A stretch of 64,000 nucleotides of DNA from an uncultured Fibrobacter sp. Lineage in GTDB: Bacteria; Fibrobacterota; Fibrobacteria; Fibrobacterales; Fibrobacteraceae. The notes beneath the pieces are model-generated. The model was not told the DNA's origin, searched no databases, and worked only from the letters and a program-made list of their open reading frames with translations. Position numbers and translations under genes: made by a program. Location: positions 62,001 through 126,000 of the forward strand of contig NZ_CAMZCS010000007.1 in NCBI RefSeq assembly GCF_947305105.1. Reading direction: 5' to 3'. Positions 52,534-61,910 of the stretch are shown here, in pieces (within the stretch, counting starts at the first letter, position 1; the number at the start of each line of letters is the position of its first letter).

Positions 52534-53822
52534 TGTATCGTAATGGGAAGAACCATCCTCGTGTGACATGTAGCTTCTGCGGCAAGCCTGCAGAGCAGGT
52601 CGAAAAAATGATTACGGGTGCGGGCGTGCATATCTGCAACGACTGCGTGACGATGTGTTACCGTATTCTCGAGGAGGATCTCGCCCGCGGCAAGCAGAAA
52701 GAGCCTATAACCGTCGAGAAAAAGCCGCTCCCGCTCCCGACCGAAATCAAGGCCCACTTGGACGATTTTGTCATCGGTCAGGAACAGGCCAAGAAGGCGC
52801 TTTCTGTGGCGGTGTACAACCATTACAAGCGCCTGCGTTACAAGCAGGAACACAGCTCCGTGAAGGGCGATGTCGAAGTCGACAAGTCCAACTTGCTCCT
52901 TGTGGGGCCGACCGGTTCGGGCAAGACGCTTCTGGCCCAGACGCTCGCCAGGTTCCTGGACGTGCCTTTCACCATTGCCGACGCGACTGTCTTGACTGAG
53001 GCTGGTTACGTGGGCGAAGACGTCGAAAATATTCTCGTTCGCTTGCTCCAGGCCGCCGACTACGATGTCGCCCGCGCCGAAAGCGGCATCATCTTCATCG
53101 ACGAAATCGACAAGATCGCGAGGAAGACCGCGAACCCTTCCATCACGCGCGACGTGAGCGGCGAAGGCGTGCAGCAGGGCCTTCTCAAGATTCTCGAGGG
53201 TACCGTGGCCGCGGTCCCGCCCAAGGGCGGACGCAAGCACCCGGAACAGGCCCTCGTGCAAATCAACACGCGCAATATCCTCTTCATTTGCGGTGGCGCC
53301 TTCGAGACGCTCGACAAGATTATCGCACACCGCGTGAACAAGGGCGGCATGGGTTTTGGCGCCGACATCCGTTCCTCCGAGGACAACACCCTCACGGAAC
53401 TCTTCAAGCAGCTTGAACCCGATGACCTGATCCAGTTCGGGCTCATTCCCGAAATTGTGGGCCGCTTGCCGATTGCTGTCGCCCTCGAAGAACTCGACGA
53501 AGACGCAATGCTCAACATCCTCACGCAGCCGAAGAACGCGCTCGTGAAGCAGTTCAAGAGTTTGTTCGCCATGGACGGTATCGAGCTGGAATTCAGCCCG
53601 GATGCCCTCAAGGAAATTGTCCGCGAAACCATGGCGCGCAAGACCGGTGCCCGTGGGCTCCGCTCCGTGATGGAGAAGGCTTTGCAGCAGGCGATGTTCG
53701 AACTGCCCGGCTCCGGGACCAAGAAACTCGAGCTCACCGCCGAGATGATCCGCAAGGGTCTCAACACGATAACGGCAGAAAAAAAGAAGCCGACAAAAAA
53801 GCTGGGCAAGAGCGTCGCCTAA
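52533..53822 (+). CDS. clpX: ClpX unfoldase
   Basis: A 429-residue AAA+ unfoldase. N-terminal zinc-binding domain (C13, C16 and the later CNDC), Walker [14 protein letters not shown] near residue 125, Walker [13 protein letters not shown], and GMGFGADI in the position of the ClpP-docking IGF loop (MGF here). [18 protein letters not shown] and the sensor-2 [13 protein letters not shown] are intact. Start on the last base of clpP. Confidence 0.98.
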   Translation: MYRNGKNHPRVTCSFCGKPAEQVEKMITGAGVHICNDCVTMCYRILEEDLARGKQKEPITVEKKPLPLPTEIKAHLDDFVIGQEQAKKALSVAVYNHYKRLRYKQEHSSVKGDVEVDKSNLLLVGPTGSGKTLLAQTLARFLDVPFTIADATVLTEAGYVGEDVENILVRLLQAADYDVARAESGIIFIDEIDKIARKTANPSITRDVSGEGVQQGLLKILEGTVAAVPPKGGRKHPEQALVQINTRNILFICGGAFETLDKIIAHRVNKGGMGFGADIRSSEDNTLTELFKQLEPDDLIQFGLIPEIVGRLPIAVALEELDEDAMLNILTQPKNALVKQFKSLFAMDGIELEFSPDALKEIVRETMARKTGARGLRSVMEKALQQAMFELPGSGTKKLELTAEMIRKGLNTITAEKKKPTKKLGKSVA

Positions 53823-53862
53823 GTTCCTTAGATTTTGATTTATTGAAACGGGAGAATACCCT

Positions 53863-56196
53863 TTGAGCTTTGACTTTTCCAAGACATACCCCCTGCTTCC
53901 GCTGCGCGATGCCGTCGTCTTTCCGATGACGACCCGTCGAATCCTCATAGGTCGCGACATCTCGCTGCGTGCCCTCGACCAGGCTGAATCTGCGGGTACG
54001 GAAATAGTCCTTGTCTCGCAGAGGAACATCGAACAGGAAGTCCTCGAAAACCCGATGCTGGACCTTTACAGCGTGGGTGTGGCCGCCCGGATTGACAGCG
54101 TCACGCCGTTCCCCAACGGTTGCGTGAAGGCTGTGCTGGAAGGCGTACAGATTGTGGACCTCCGTTCCATCAATACAAGCGACGGCTACATGCAGGTGAC
54201 GGTGAGCGAGCGCAAGAACTCCATCAAGCTCACCGACAAGAGCAGCCGTTTTGCCGAGGTCCTTGCCCAGTTCAAGGCTTATTCTCTCAAGCACAACATT
54301 GCCGACGGCATGATGGATGCGCTGTTCGCCATGGACAGCCAGGTCAATACGCTTTACGGCATTATCCCCTTCCTCCAGATTTCTTTGAGCGAGCGCCAGA
54401 ATCTTTTGGAATGCAATTCCATCGACGATCTGGCCAACCACATTGTCGCGCTCATGCAGGTGATGGACGAGAACGAGAACGTGCTCGTGCGCGTGCAGCA
54501 GAACGTGCGCCAGAAGATGGCCCAGCAGCAGAAGGAATGGTTCATCACCGAACAGATCCGCCAGTTGCAAGACGAACTGGATGGTGACAGCGCGGGGGCT
54601 TCGGAACCCGACCAGTTGCTGAAGAAAATCAAGGCGAAAAAATTTAGCCCCGCCATTGCCGAGAAGCTCGAAGACGAAATTGAACGCATGCGCATGATGC
54701 AGCCGACCTCGCCCGAATATGCGGTGAGCCGCAACTATGTCGACTGGTTCTTGAACTTGCCTTATGGCGTGTACACCGACACCGTGCTCAACATGAAGAA
54801 GGTGAAGAGTGAACTCGATTCCAAGCACTTCGGGCTCGATAAGGTGAAGGAACGCATCATGGAGTACGTCGCGGTGCTTAAGCTCACCGGGACGGAACGC
54901 CGTTCGCCGATTCTGTGCCTCGTGGGCCCTCCGGGCGTGGGCAAGACAACGCTTGTGGAATCCATCGCGAACGCCATGCAGCGTAACTTTGTCCGCATTA
55001 CGCTTGGTGGCGTGCGTGACGAAGCCGAAATCCGCGGCCACCGCCGTACCTACATTGGTGCAATGCCGGGCCGCTTTATCCATGCGCTGCGCCGTGCCAA
55101 GTGCATGAACCCGATTATCCTCTTGGACGAAATCGACAAGATGGCAAGCGACTTCCGTGGCGACCCCGCGAGCGCGATGCTCGAGGTGCTGGACCCGGAA
55201 CAGAACCACGACTTTACCGACCACTTCATGGAAGTGGGGCTCGACCTCAGCCGCGTGCTGTTTATCGCGACGGCGAACAGCGAGAGCGAAATCCCCGAGG
55301 CGCTGCGCGACAGGCTTGAAATTGTGCGTTTGCCCGGCTACTATCCGCACGAAAAGTTGCAGATTGCAAGCAAGTACCTGTTGCCGCGCATCTGCGAACG
55401 CACGGGCGTGAAGCTCGATGAACAGGTTTCCTTCGACGAAAAGATGGTGACCGAAGTGATGCGGGGCTGGACCCGCGAAGCGGGCGTGCGCGAATTGGAG
55501 CGCACCCTCGAGAACGTCGTGCGCCACCGTGCGAAAGAAATCGTGATGGGCAAAAAGTTCAAGCCCGAAATTACGGAAAAGCAGTTGCAAGAGTATTTGG
55601 GGGCGCCGAGGTTCCTCGATAGCCAGCTCCCGGAACCGGGAAGGCCGGGCATTGTGACTGGCCTAGCCTGGACGAGCGTGGGCGGCGAAATTCTCCCCAT
55701 CGAATGTATGCTCTTGAGTGGCAAGGGCCAGATTATCATGACGGGTAAGCTTGGCGACGTGATGAAGGAATCCGCCCAGATTGCGGTCAGCCTCGTCCGC
55801 GAACGCTTGCACCGTTTCGGCATCGACCCCGCCATCGTGAAAAAGACGGACATCCATATCCACGTGCCCGAAGGTGCCGTGCCGAAGGACGGTCCTTCTG
55901 CGGGTATCGCCCTCACGCTGTGCTTGCTCTCTGCGTTCACCAAGATTCCGGTGCCGCCAGACATCGCGTTTACCGGCGAAGTGAGCCTCACGGGCGCTTG
56001 CCTTGCGATTGGCGGCCTCAACGAGAAGGCTTTGGCTGCACTCCAGGCCGGCGTGAAGACGCTTCGCCTCCCGGCCCAGAACAAGAAGGACGTGGACGAA
56101 CTCCCGGCACCTGCGAAGAAGGGCCTCAAGATCTTTACGCACAAGCACATCGACGAAATCGTGAAGATTTTGTTTGTGCAGAAGAAAGCGAAGTAA
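53863..56196 (+). CDS. lon: Lon protease, TTG start
   Basis: A 777-residue ATP-dependent serine protease. N-domain begins YPLLPLRDAVVFPMTTRRIL; Walker A GPPGVGKTTLVES near residue 360; Walker B IILLDEIDKMASDFRGDP; proteolytic Ser in PKDGPSAGIALTL and Lys in GGLNEKALAAL. TTG 53863 is chosen because GGGAG lies upstream and no ATG precedes the conserved N-domain. It degrades misfolded and regulatory proteins. Last of the proteostasis genes. Confidence 0.96.
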   Translation: MSFDFSKTYPLLPLRDAVVFPMTTRRILIGRDISLRALDQAESAGTEIVLVSQRNIEQEVLENPMLDLYSVGVAARIDSVTPFPNGCVKAVLEGVQIVDLRSINTSDGYMQVTVSERKNSIKLTDKSSRFAEVLAQFKAYSLKHNIADGMMDALFAMDSQVNTLYGIIPFLQISLSERQNLLECNSIDDLANHIVALMQVMDENENVLVRVQQNVRQKMAQQQKEWFITEQIRQLQDELDGDSAGASEPDQLLKKIKAKKFSPAIAEKLEDEIERMRMMQPTSPEYAVSRNYVDWFLNLPYGVYTDTVLNMKKVKSELDSKHFGLDKVKERIMEYVAVLKLTGTERRSPILCLVGPPGVGKTTLVESIANAMQRNFVRITLGGVRDEAEIRGHRRTYIGAMPGRFIHALRRAKCMNPIILLDEIDKMASDFRGDPASAMLEVLDPEQNHDFTDHFMEVGLDLSRVLFIATANSESEIPEALRDRLEIVRLPGYYPHEKLQIASKYLLPRICERTGVKLDEQVSFDEKMVTEVMRGWTREAGVRELERTLENVVRHRAKEIVMGKKFKPEITEKQLQEYLGAPRFLDSQLPEPGRPGIVTGLAWTSVGGEILPIECMLLSGKGQIIMTGKLGDVMKESAQIAVSLVRERLHRFGIDPAIVKKTDIHIHVPEGAVPKDGPSAGIALTLCLLSAFTKIPVPPDIAFTGEVSLTGACLAIGGLNEKALAALQAGVKTLRLPAQNKKDVDELPAPAKKGLKIFTHKHIDEIVKILFVQKKAK

Positions 56197-56581
56197 CGGT
56201 GAGCAGTGAGCCATGAGGCTTGAGGCACGAGGTTCGAGGCGCGAGGCTAGTGAATAAGAATCACACACTTCGTGCGTTAATATAAGACGGCGAAGCCGTG
56301 ATATTTCTCCCTAGATCCTAGCCTCTGGGCCCTTATCCTTCACACCTCAAAGCGCCGTAGGCGCGACCTCACACCTCAAAGGTCGCGCAAGCGACCGACC
56401 TCGTTGCATAGCGATGAGTTGTGAGCTATGAGGCTCGAGGCACGAGGCTCGAGGCTCGGGAAAAAGCAGTGTGCGGTGTTTTATTATCTTTTTATCGGAC
56501 ATTTAACTTATAAACCTCAAAGCGCCGTAGGCGCGGCCTCACACCTCAAAGGTCGCGCAAGCGACCGACCTCATTGCTACT
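56197..56581. repeat. Repeat-filled gap with a duplicated 64-bp block
   Basis: No gene in 385 bp. Two 7-nt arrays of GAGGCNC type lie at 56215-56249 (five units) and 56430-56457 (four units). A 64-bp block (ACCTCAAAGCGCCGTAGGCG onward) occurs at 56344-56407 and again at 56514-56577 with two mismatches; each copy contains hairpins GCGCC-GTA-GGCGC and GGTCGC-GCAA-GCGACC. A further small hairpin ACGGC-GAA-GCCGT lies near 56287. The second block ends 4 bp before the yggS start. Confidence 0.85.
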
Positions 56582-57367
56582 ATGGAATTTACTCTCGAAG
56601 AAATGCGTTCTCACCTTGCCACTCTCGAAGCAAGGATTGCGGAAGCCTGCAAGGTTGCGGGCCGCAGCCGCGACTCGGTTAAACTTGTTTGGGTGAGCAA
56701 GTTCCACCCGGCAGAAGCCGTGGAAAATGCAATCAGCCTGGGTGCGACCGATTTTGGCGAGAACCGCGTGCAAGAGGCCGAACTCAAGTTCAGCGAGCCG
56801 CGCGTGGCAAAAGACGGGAGCCGCGTGCGTTGCCACGTGATTGGCCCCGTGCAGAGCAACAAGCTCAAGAAGGCGGCGATTGTCGCCGACTGCATCCATT
56901 CCATCGCAAGCATCGAGGCTGTGGAAAAATTGGAAAAAGTCTGCGCAGCCCAAGATAAAACGCTCGATATCCTTTTCCAGATTAACGCCGGCGAAGAAGA
57001 GACCAAGAGCGGGCTTGATGTACACGAGGCGAAAAATTTCTTGAACGAACTCGCGGCAAAGGCGGGTGCAGCATCTGCCGATGGCAAGAGCGAAAACTTC
57101 CCGCACCTGCGCTTCCGTGGGCTCATGACTATCGGCAAAAACACCGGTGTCGCCGAAGATTCCCGCGAGTGCTTCGCGTTCCTCCGCAACCTTCAGCAGA
57201 AATTCCTCGCGAAAGGCGGCGCCTTCGCGAAGTTCGACCAGCTTTCGATGGGCATGACGGGAGACCTGGAAGTCGCCATCGAGGAAGGCTCCACGATGAT
57301 TCGCGTGGGCACGGCGCTCTTTGGCGAGCGTGACTACAGCAAACCTGTGAACGATCCGGTTTTATGA
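56582..57367 (+). CDS. yggS: YggS-family PLP homeostasis protein
   Basis: A 261-residue TIM-barrel PLP-binding protein. The cofactor Lys is in VKLVWVSKFHPAEAV near residue 40; DFGENRVQEAELKF, HVIGPVQSNKLKKA and SMGMTGDLEVAIEEGSTMIR, IRVGTALFGER are all family hallmarks. It keeps free pyridoxal phosphate in balance. There is no ribosome site: the repeat block ends 4 bp before the ATG, so translation may rely on repeat sequence or start another way. It overlaps the next gene by 4 nt. Confidence 0.93.
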   Translation: MEFTLEEMRSHLATLEARIAEACKVAGRSRDSVKLVWVSKFHPAEAVENAISLGATDFGENRVQEAELKFSEPRVAKDGSRVRCHVIGPVQSNKLKKAAIVADCIHSIASIEAVEKLEKVCAAQDKTLDILFQINAGEEETKSGLDVHEAKNFLNELAAKAGAASADGKSENFPHLRFRGLMTIGKNTGVAEDSRECFAFLRNLQQKFLAKGGAFAKFDQLSMGMTGDLEVAIEEGSTMIRVGTALFGERDYSKPVNDPVL

Positions 57368-59238
57368 AGCTAGGCAAAAATACAGACCCGAACCTGCTGC
57401 TATCGATTGTTGGAGTAATTCTATTCCTCATCTTTGTTGTTGGAATCCTCATTTGGAAATATCTCGTTCCTAGGGGAGTGAATCCGTTTACGCTTTTCCC
57501 GCTCGTTTTCATGAGTGTGCTGATTGCCGTCATTTTTTTCATCCGCAAACTGGGCGGCCAGAAGGTAAAGCCCATGGCGGACATGCTCAAGGATGCGATG
57601 CTGACTCCGATTGATGCGCCTGCCACTCCGACACGGCCGACGTCACCGACGGTTTCTGCCTCGTCTGCTGCGGGGCCAGGGGGCTCCCGCACGTTTTCCA
57701 TGGTTCCCGCAGATTCTGTCAACCCGCTACTCAAGAAGTACATGAAGAGGCTCAAACCGAGCGTTACCGCCATCTCGAACTTCTTCATGGATTTTATACA
57801 GTTCAACGGGGTCACCGAAAAACTCATGAAGTATTTCGCCCCGGATTCGGGCGATACCTACAAGGCGCTCTCGACGGTATTCCTGACAGACATCGACTAC
57901 ATCTCCAAAAACCTCGGGCATCCTGTGACATTGCAGACGTACGAGTCGTGCGGCTTTGTCGAGCTCATGTTGCGCCTCAGGACCGATGCGCCGTCTTCCA
58001 CGGATTGGGATACGCTGGTGGTGCAGACGTTCGTGGAAAACCAGGTGGACATGGAAATGCTTGTGGCGGGGCTCGAGAAGAACCATTCCCAGCTCAATCC
58101 CACCATTGGCTGCTTCCTTTTCCCGGCGATTTTTATCGGGGTTTCCCCGGATGCGGTGAGAAAGTACATGCGCCTGATGTACGACTTCTCGGCGGCGCTT
58201 GCCAACATTGACGGGCGCCTGACGCCCATGGAAGTCCAGTGGCTCCAGTTTATGGAAAGGAATATCGGTGCAGGCGGCTTTGTGGGGCTTGCGCCGGGCC
58301 GGGCGCGGTTCACCACGCGGGTCGTGGGGTTCAAGGGCGCTACCCAGTCGAACGTCGAAACGCAAGAGGAGCCGCAGGCTTACCCGCAGGAAGAACCCCG
58401 CGTGGTTACGCCCGTGCCCGCCGGGGAATCCCCGGACGCCCTGGACGCTGCGACCGAGCTCAAGTCGCTCGTGGGGCTTGCCGGCGTCAAGCGCGAAATC
58501 GTCACGTTCCGGAATTTCCTCAAGGTCCAGGGCGTGCGCAAGAGCCGCGGCTTGTCCGTGCCCCCGACATCTTACCACCTCGTGTTCTCGGGCAATCCGG
58601 GAACCGGCAAGACGACCATCGCCCGCATCATTGCGCGCATCTTCAAGGAACTCGGAATCCTTTCGAAGGGCCACCTCGTAGAGGCCTCCCGTGCCGACCT
58701 TGTCGCCGGGTACATGGGGCAGACCGCCATAAAGACAAACAAAGTAATTGACAGCGCGTTAGACGGCGTCCTCTTCATCGACGAGGCGTACACGCTCTCG
58801 CGCAGCGCAGACAACGACTTTGGCCAGGAGGCGATAGACACGCTCCTCAAGCGCATGGAAGACGACCGCGACCGCCTCGTGGTCATCATCGCCGGGTACA
58901 CGGACGAAATCAAGACTTTCGTGGATTCGAACCCGGGGCTCGCTTCCCGCTTCAACCGGTACATCGACTTCCCCGACTACACGCCCGCCGAGCTTGTCGA
59001 AATCTTCAAGCACATGGTCGCCAAGTACGACTACACGTTGAGTGCCGACGCCGAGACCGCGCTCAAGCAGTGCATCGCTCAGGCCGTAAGCAAAAAAGAC
59101 GCCCGTTTCGGGAACGGGCGCTTTGTACGTAATTTGTTCGAAAAGTCAATCGAGCGTCAGGCAAACCGCCTCGCTGCCGATGTCGACCTTTCCAAGGCGA
59201 ACGTCGGAGAGCTGGACGCTGCCGATATCCGCGGCTGA
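57364..59238 (+). CDS. Membrane-anchored CbxX/SpoVK-type AAA ATPase
   Basis: A 624-residue protein. Two N-terminal TM helices (residues about 12-35 and 42-60) with almost no loop between. A Pro/Ser/Thr linker leads to a helical domain (residues about 118-310) that includes LANIDGRLTPMEVQWLQFM, a TerB-like pattern. Residues 360-624 are the AAA domain: Walker A FSGNPGTGKTTIARI, Walker B GVLFIDEAYTLSR, GQEAIDTLLKRMEDDRDRLV and sensor FGNGRFVRNLFEKS. The AAA part matches the CbbX/SpoVK group, which remodels protein complexes. The combination with TM and TerB-like parts is unusual. Coupled to yggS. Confidence 0.82.
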   Translation: MKLGKNTDPNLLLSIVGVILFLIFVVGILIWKYLVPRGVNPFTLFPLVFMSVLIAVIFFIRKLGGQKVKPMADMLKDAMLTPIDAPATPTRPTSPTVSASSAAGPGGSRTFSMVPADSVNPLLKKYMKRLKPSVTAISNFFMDFIQFNGVTEKLMKYFAPDSGDTYKALSTVFLTDIDYISKNLGHPVTLQTYESCGFVELMLRLRTDAPSSTDWDTLVVQTFVENQVDMEMLVAGLEKNHSQLNPTIGCFLFPAIFIGVSPDAVRKYMRLMYDFSAALANIDGRLTPMEVQWLQFMERNIGAGGFVGLAPGRARFTTRVVGFKGATQSNVETQEEPQAYPQEEPRVVTPVPAGESPDALDAATELKSLVGLAGVKREIVTFRNFLKVQGVRKSRGLSVPPTSYHLVFSGNPGTGKTTIARIIARIFKELGILSKGHLVEASRADLVAGYMGQTAIKTNKVIDSALDGVLFIDEAYTLSRSADNDFGQEAIDTLLKRMEDDRDRLVVIIAGYTDEIKTFVDSNPGLASRFNRYIDFPDYTPAELVEIFKHMVAKYDYTLSADAETALKQCIAQAVSKKDARFGNGRFVRNLFEKSIERQANRLAADVDLSKANVGELDAADIRG

Positions 59239-59248
59239 TTGTGCAAGG

Positions 59249-60259
59249 CTAGAAACTGTTTTTCTTGCGGACAAACCTCACACCAGCCCAGAAAGAATGC
59301 TTTACATCGCTGTAGTAGGTGTCTTCGTAGGAGTCGTGGTAGGTTTCGGCAGTGATGTCTAGAGAATAGGCCACTCCAACGCCGACGTTCCATGTCTCGC
59401 TGATGCGGAAGAGCTTGCCAACTTCTAGTTTGAGGAACATGGTCGCCGAACCTTCGCGATCAAACAGCTCAGCGACTTCGTCATCAAATGTTTGTATAGA
59501 CAAGCCGAAGGCGCCTTCTACGTAGGCATTGTACATGGGGTTGTCCGATCTGTTGAAGGGGAATAACGTAGCGGATATGCCCAAGAAGATGTGTACTACA
59601 TCTGTTTCGACATCAGCACAGGAATCTCTATCGCATCTGACGTTTGAATTCCAGTAATTGCTTTCGCCGGATTGTTCGCCTATGCCAAGGAATCCGCGTA
59701 TGCCGATGAAGTCCTTGATGAGAATACCTAGATCCCCTTCTATGTTAAAGCCTTTGCCGTCGAAGTCATGCTGGGCTTCGTAGTCCGAGTCGTAGCTGTA
59801 ATCGTTGTCTTCTTCGTACGTCAAGGTGGAGATGTAGAAGTTCACGCCCAATCCCATGAAGAGAGAAAGGCTAGATTGCCTTTGTTGGACGGGGGGAACG
59901 GCATATGTTTGTTGTGGTTGCGGGTTGACCATGTATACCTGTTGCGGCGGCGGGTTTTGCTGCGGCATGACGACGTACTGGACATTTCCCGTCGGCTTCG
60001 GAACGGCGTAGTAGACGGGCTGCTGCGGATTCTGCTGCGGGATCTGTTGTGGATTCTGCTGTGGGGCCTGCTGTATGAATTCCTGCTGTTGCGTCTGGTC
60101 TTGCGTGTATTGTTGGTCTTGCTGGTCCTGCTGGAAGGTTTCCTGTTCCGAGGTTTCCTGCGGCATGGCTTCTTGTTGTGCTATGTCTGCTTCTTGGGCG
60201 AAACCTGTAGTGGCGCAAGCAAAGGCGCAGATGGCAATGATATTATGGATTCTTTTCAT
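59249..60259 (-). CDS. Outer-membrane barrel protein with Gln/Pro-rich N-terminus
   Basis: A 336-residue protein: signal peptide (MKRIHNIIAICAFACATTGFA), then about 100 low-complexity residues rich in Gln and Pro (QQNPQQIPQQNPQQP), then a barrel of about 210 residues starting SSLSLFMGLGVNFYISTL and ending SFWAGVRFVRKKNSF. Start 60259 chosen for GGAG 8 bp upstream. It is a close paralogue of the next gene; both contain a Cys pair CDRDSCADV / CRNDSCSNV and the string ATLFPFNRS. Function unknown. Confidence 0.72.
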   Translation of the reverse strand: MKRIHNIIAICAFACATTGFAQEADIAQQEAMPQETSEQETFQQDQQDQQYTQDQTQQQEFIQQAPQQNPQQIPQQNPQQPVYYAVPKPTGNVQYVVMPQQNPPPQQVYMVNPQPQQTYAVPPVQQRQSSLSLFMGLGVNFYISTLTYEEDNDYSYDSDYEAQHDFDGKGFNIEGDLGILIKDFIGIRGFLGIGEQSGESNYWNSNVRCDRDSCADVETDVVHIFLGISATLFPFNRSDNPMYNAYVEGAFGLSIQTFDDEVAELFDREGSATMFLKLEVGKLFRISETWNVGVGVAYSLDITAETYHDSYEDTYYSDVKHSFWAGVRFVRKKNSF

Positions 60260-60378
60260 GTCCATTACTCCAAAGGGGGGGGATTGCTATTTGCTAATGT
60301 AATTTATTTAATCTCGTTTTATCCGTTTATTTGTTCAAATATTTATTTACCTGTGTAAAGAAGCGTTTGCGCTCAAGG

Positions 60379-61290
60379 TTAGGACTTGTTCTTCTTGCGT
60401 ACGAATCTCACGCCGGCCCAGAACGACTGCTTTCCTCCGACATGGTCTGTAAAGGTGTCTTGTTCTTCGTCATAGGTGGAGAAGCTCAAGAAGTCAATAG
60501 AGTAGGCGATCCCGACGCCCACGTTCCAAGTCTTGCTGATGGAAAATAGCTTGCCGATCTCGATTTTCATGAAGAAAGATGCCGAGCCTGTATGGTCGAA
60601 TGTCTCGGCAAAATCGTCGTCGTAATATTGTATGTCCATGGCGAGGTCTCCCTGGACATAAGAATTGTACATGGCGCCATTCGATCGGTTGAATGGGAAT
60701 AGCGTTGCGGATACGCCGAAGATGAAGTCTGTTAGTTCTGTATCGACATTGCTACAGGAATCATTGCGGCATCTGATTCTGTAATTCCAGTAGTCGCTTT
60801 CTCCGGATTGAATGCCAACATCAAAAAAGCCGCGTACGCCAATGATGTCCTTGATAAGGACACCTGCCGATATCCCCAAGCTGCCGCCTAAACCGCTGTA
60901 CAGGTGCTCTGTTTCGTATGTGGCGTTGTCGTTGCCAGCAACGAAGTCTTCGTCCCTTTCATAATACATCGAAGAGGCGTAGAAGTTTATGTCGAACCCC
61001 ATGAAAAGGCTGATCCTGGATTCTCTGCGAGGTACGGGCGGGACGGGGACCGGTTGCTGTGGTTGGGGAGGAGGCATGTATGCTTGCTGGCTCTGCTGCT
61101 GGTATTGTGCCTGGGGCACGATAACATACTGGACCGTGTTCGTCTGCTGCGGAACGACGTAGTAGACGGGCTGCTGCGTGGCTTGCTGCTGAGGAACTTC
61201 CTGCTGTTGCGGGGTGTCCTGAGCGAAGCCTGTGGTGGCGCAAGTAAGGGCCAGGGCGCAGAGGGCGGCGATGTTGTGGATTGTTTTCAT
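60379..61290 (-). CDS. Outer-membrane barrel protein, tandem paralogue
   Basis: A 303-residue protein; signal MKTIHNIAALCALALTCATTGFA, a shorter Gln/Pro-rich segment (residues about 25-90, QQQSQQAYMPPPQPQQ), then a barrel matching its neighbour segment by segment (GIRGF/GVRGF, SGESDYWN, ATLFPFNRSN, SKTWNVGVGIAYS). It ends VRFVRKKNKS rather than in an aromatic residue. GGAGG lies 8 bp before ATG 61290. The pair arose by tandem duplication, with the disordered region changing fastest. Confidence 0.72.
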   Translation of the reverse strand: MKTIHNIAALCALALTCATTGFAQDTPQQQEVPQQQATQQPVYYVVPQQTNTVQYVIVPQAQYQQQSQQAYMPPPQPQQPVPVPPVPRRESRISLFMGFDINFYASSMYYERDEDFVAGNDNATYETEHLYSGLGGSLGISAGVLIKDIIGVRGFFDVGIQSGESDYWNYRIRCRNDSCSNVDTELTDFIFGVSATLFPFNRSNGAMYNSYVQGDLAMDIQYYDDDFAETFDHTGSASFFMKIEIGKLFSISKTWNVGVGIAYSIDFLSFSTYDEEQDTFTDHVGGKQSFWAGVRFVRKKNKS

Positions 61291-61609
61291 GTCCAGGGCC
61301 TCCAAAATGGGGTGGGGTAGCGTTGTTTGTCAATGTAGTTAATTTGTTTGGGCATGGGGAACGCTGCTTTATCCCTTTGATTCATAATGCATTAGGGGGC
61401 ATTTTCGGCCCGTTTTTTTGTCCGGACGGAGAGCGCTTTTGGGGCGTTTAATTGTATTCACAAGTTATTAACAATTTTTGCCATATAATGTGTACGAATT
61501 TCTTGAAAAAAATTAATTTTTTTGAAAAAATCGCGATTTTCGTTGACAAAAGCCTATAAAACTTATTAAATTTGGTGCGCTCTAGTTTTCTAAGGAAAAT
61601 TGGGGTTGT
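61291..61609. other. 319-bp divergent gap
   Basis: No gene seen. Left part: leftward promoter and leader of the barrel genes. Right part, from about 61440: very AT-rich tracts and the promoter of the tRNA-tuf2 unit at 61543-61572. Confidence 0.6.
61543..61572 (+). promoter_or_regulatory. Predicted promoter of the tRNA-tuf unit
   Basis: TTGACA (61543-61548) and TAAATT (61567-61572) with 18 bp between, or TTAAAT at 17 bp. Downstream TTGGTGCG begins the transcript about 35 bp before tRNA-Thr. Shares the TAAATTTG -10 region with the first tuf promoter. Confidence 0.6.
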
Positions 61610-61682
61610 GCCAAAGTAGCTCAGCTGGTAGAGCAGCTGATTTGTAATCAGCCGGTCGTAGGTTCGATTCCTATCTTTGGCT
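61610..61682 (+). tRNA. tRNA-Thr (UGU anticodon)
   Basis: Cloverleaf: acceptor GCCAAAG/CTTTGGC, D-arm TAGCTCAGCTGGTAGAGCA, anticodon stem GCTGA/TCAGC with TTTGTAA (TGT at 61643-61645), T-arm GTAGGTTCGATTCCTAT. No encoded CCA. Confidence 0.97.
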
Positions 61683-61690
61683 TGACAAAT

Positions 61691-61773
61691 GGGTCGTTGC
61701 CCGAGTGGTTAAAGGGGACGGACTGTAAATCCGTTGGCTTACGCCTACCGTGGTTCGAAACCACGACGGCCCA
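61691..61773 (+). tRNA. tRNA-Tyr (GUA anticodon)
   Basis: Class II cloverleaf: acceptor GGGTCGT/ACGGCCC, D-arm with CCGAGTGGTTAAAGGGG, anticodon loop CTGTAAA (GTA at 61725-61727), long variable arm and T-arm CGTGGTTCGAAACCACG. It starts 8 bp after tRNA-Thr. Confidence 0.97.
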
Positions 61774-61783
61774 CGCAACAAAC

Positions 61784-61811
61784 GCCCTATGGTGTGAGAG
61801 CGCCATAGGGC
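61784..61811 (+). other. Hairpin between tRNA-Tyr and tRNA-Thr
   Basis: GCCCTATGG (61784-61792) and CCATAGGGC (61803-61811) form a perfect 9-bp stem with a 10-nt loop. No T-run follows, so it is not a classic terminator; it could guide tRNA processing or be a weak attenuator before tuf. Confidence 0.6.
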
Positions 61812-61815
61812 TTAT

Positions 61816-61887
<72 letters not shown>

Positions 61888-61910
61888 CTCACTAAAATGG
61901 AGATAGAATA

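Noticed and set aside
50527-52569. 680-codon open frame antisense to tig and clpP
   Set aside because: Mirror of strongly biased codons in two well-identified genes; it also crosses the tRNA-Leu gene, and shows no protein family.
53761-55590. 609-codon open frame antisense to clpX and lon
   Set aside because: Same codon-bias artefact; the plus-strand genes are certain.
56215-56457. Heptad arrays as a possible CRISPR
   Set aside because: The units are 7 nt with no spacers, and no cas gene is present in the window.
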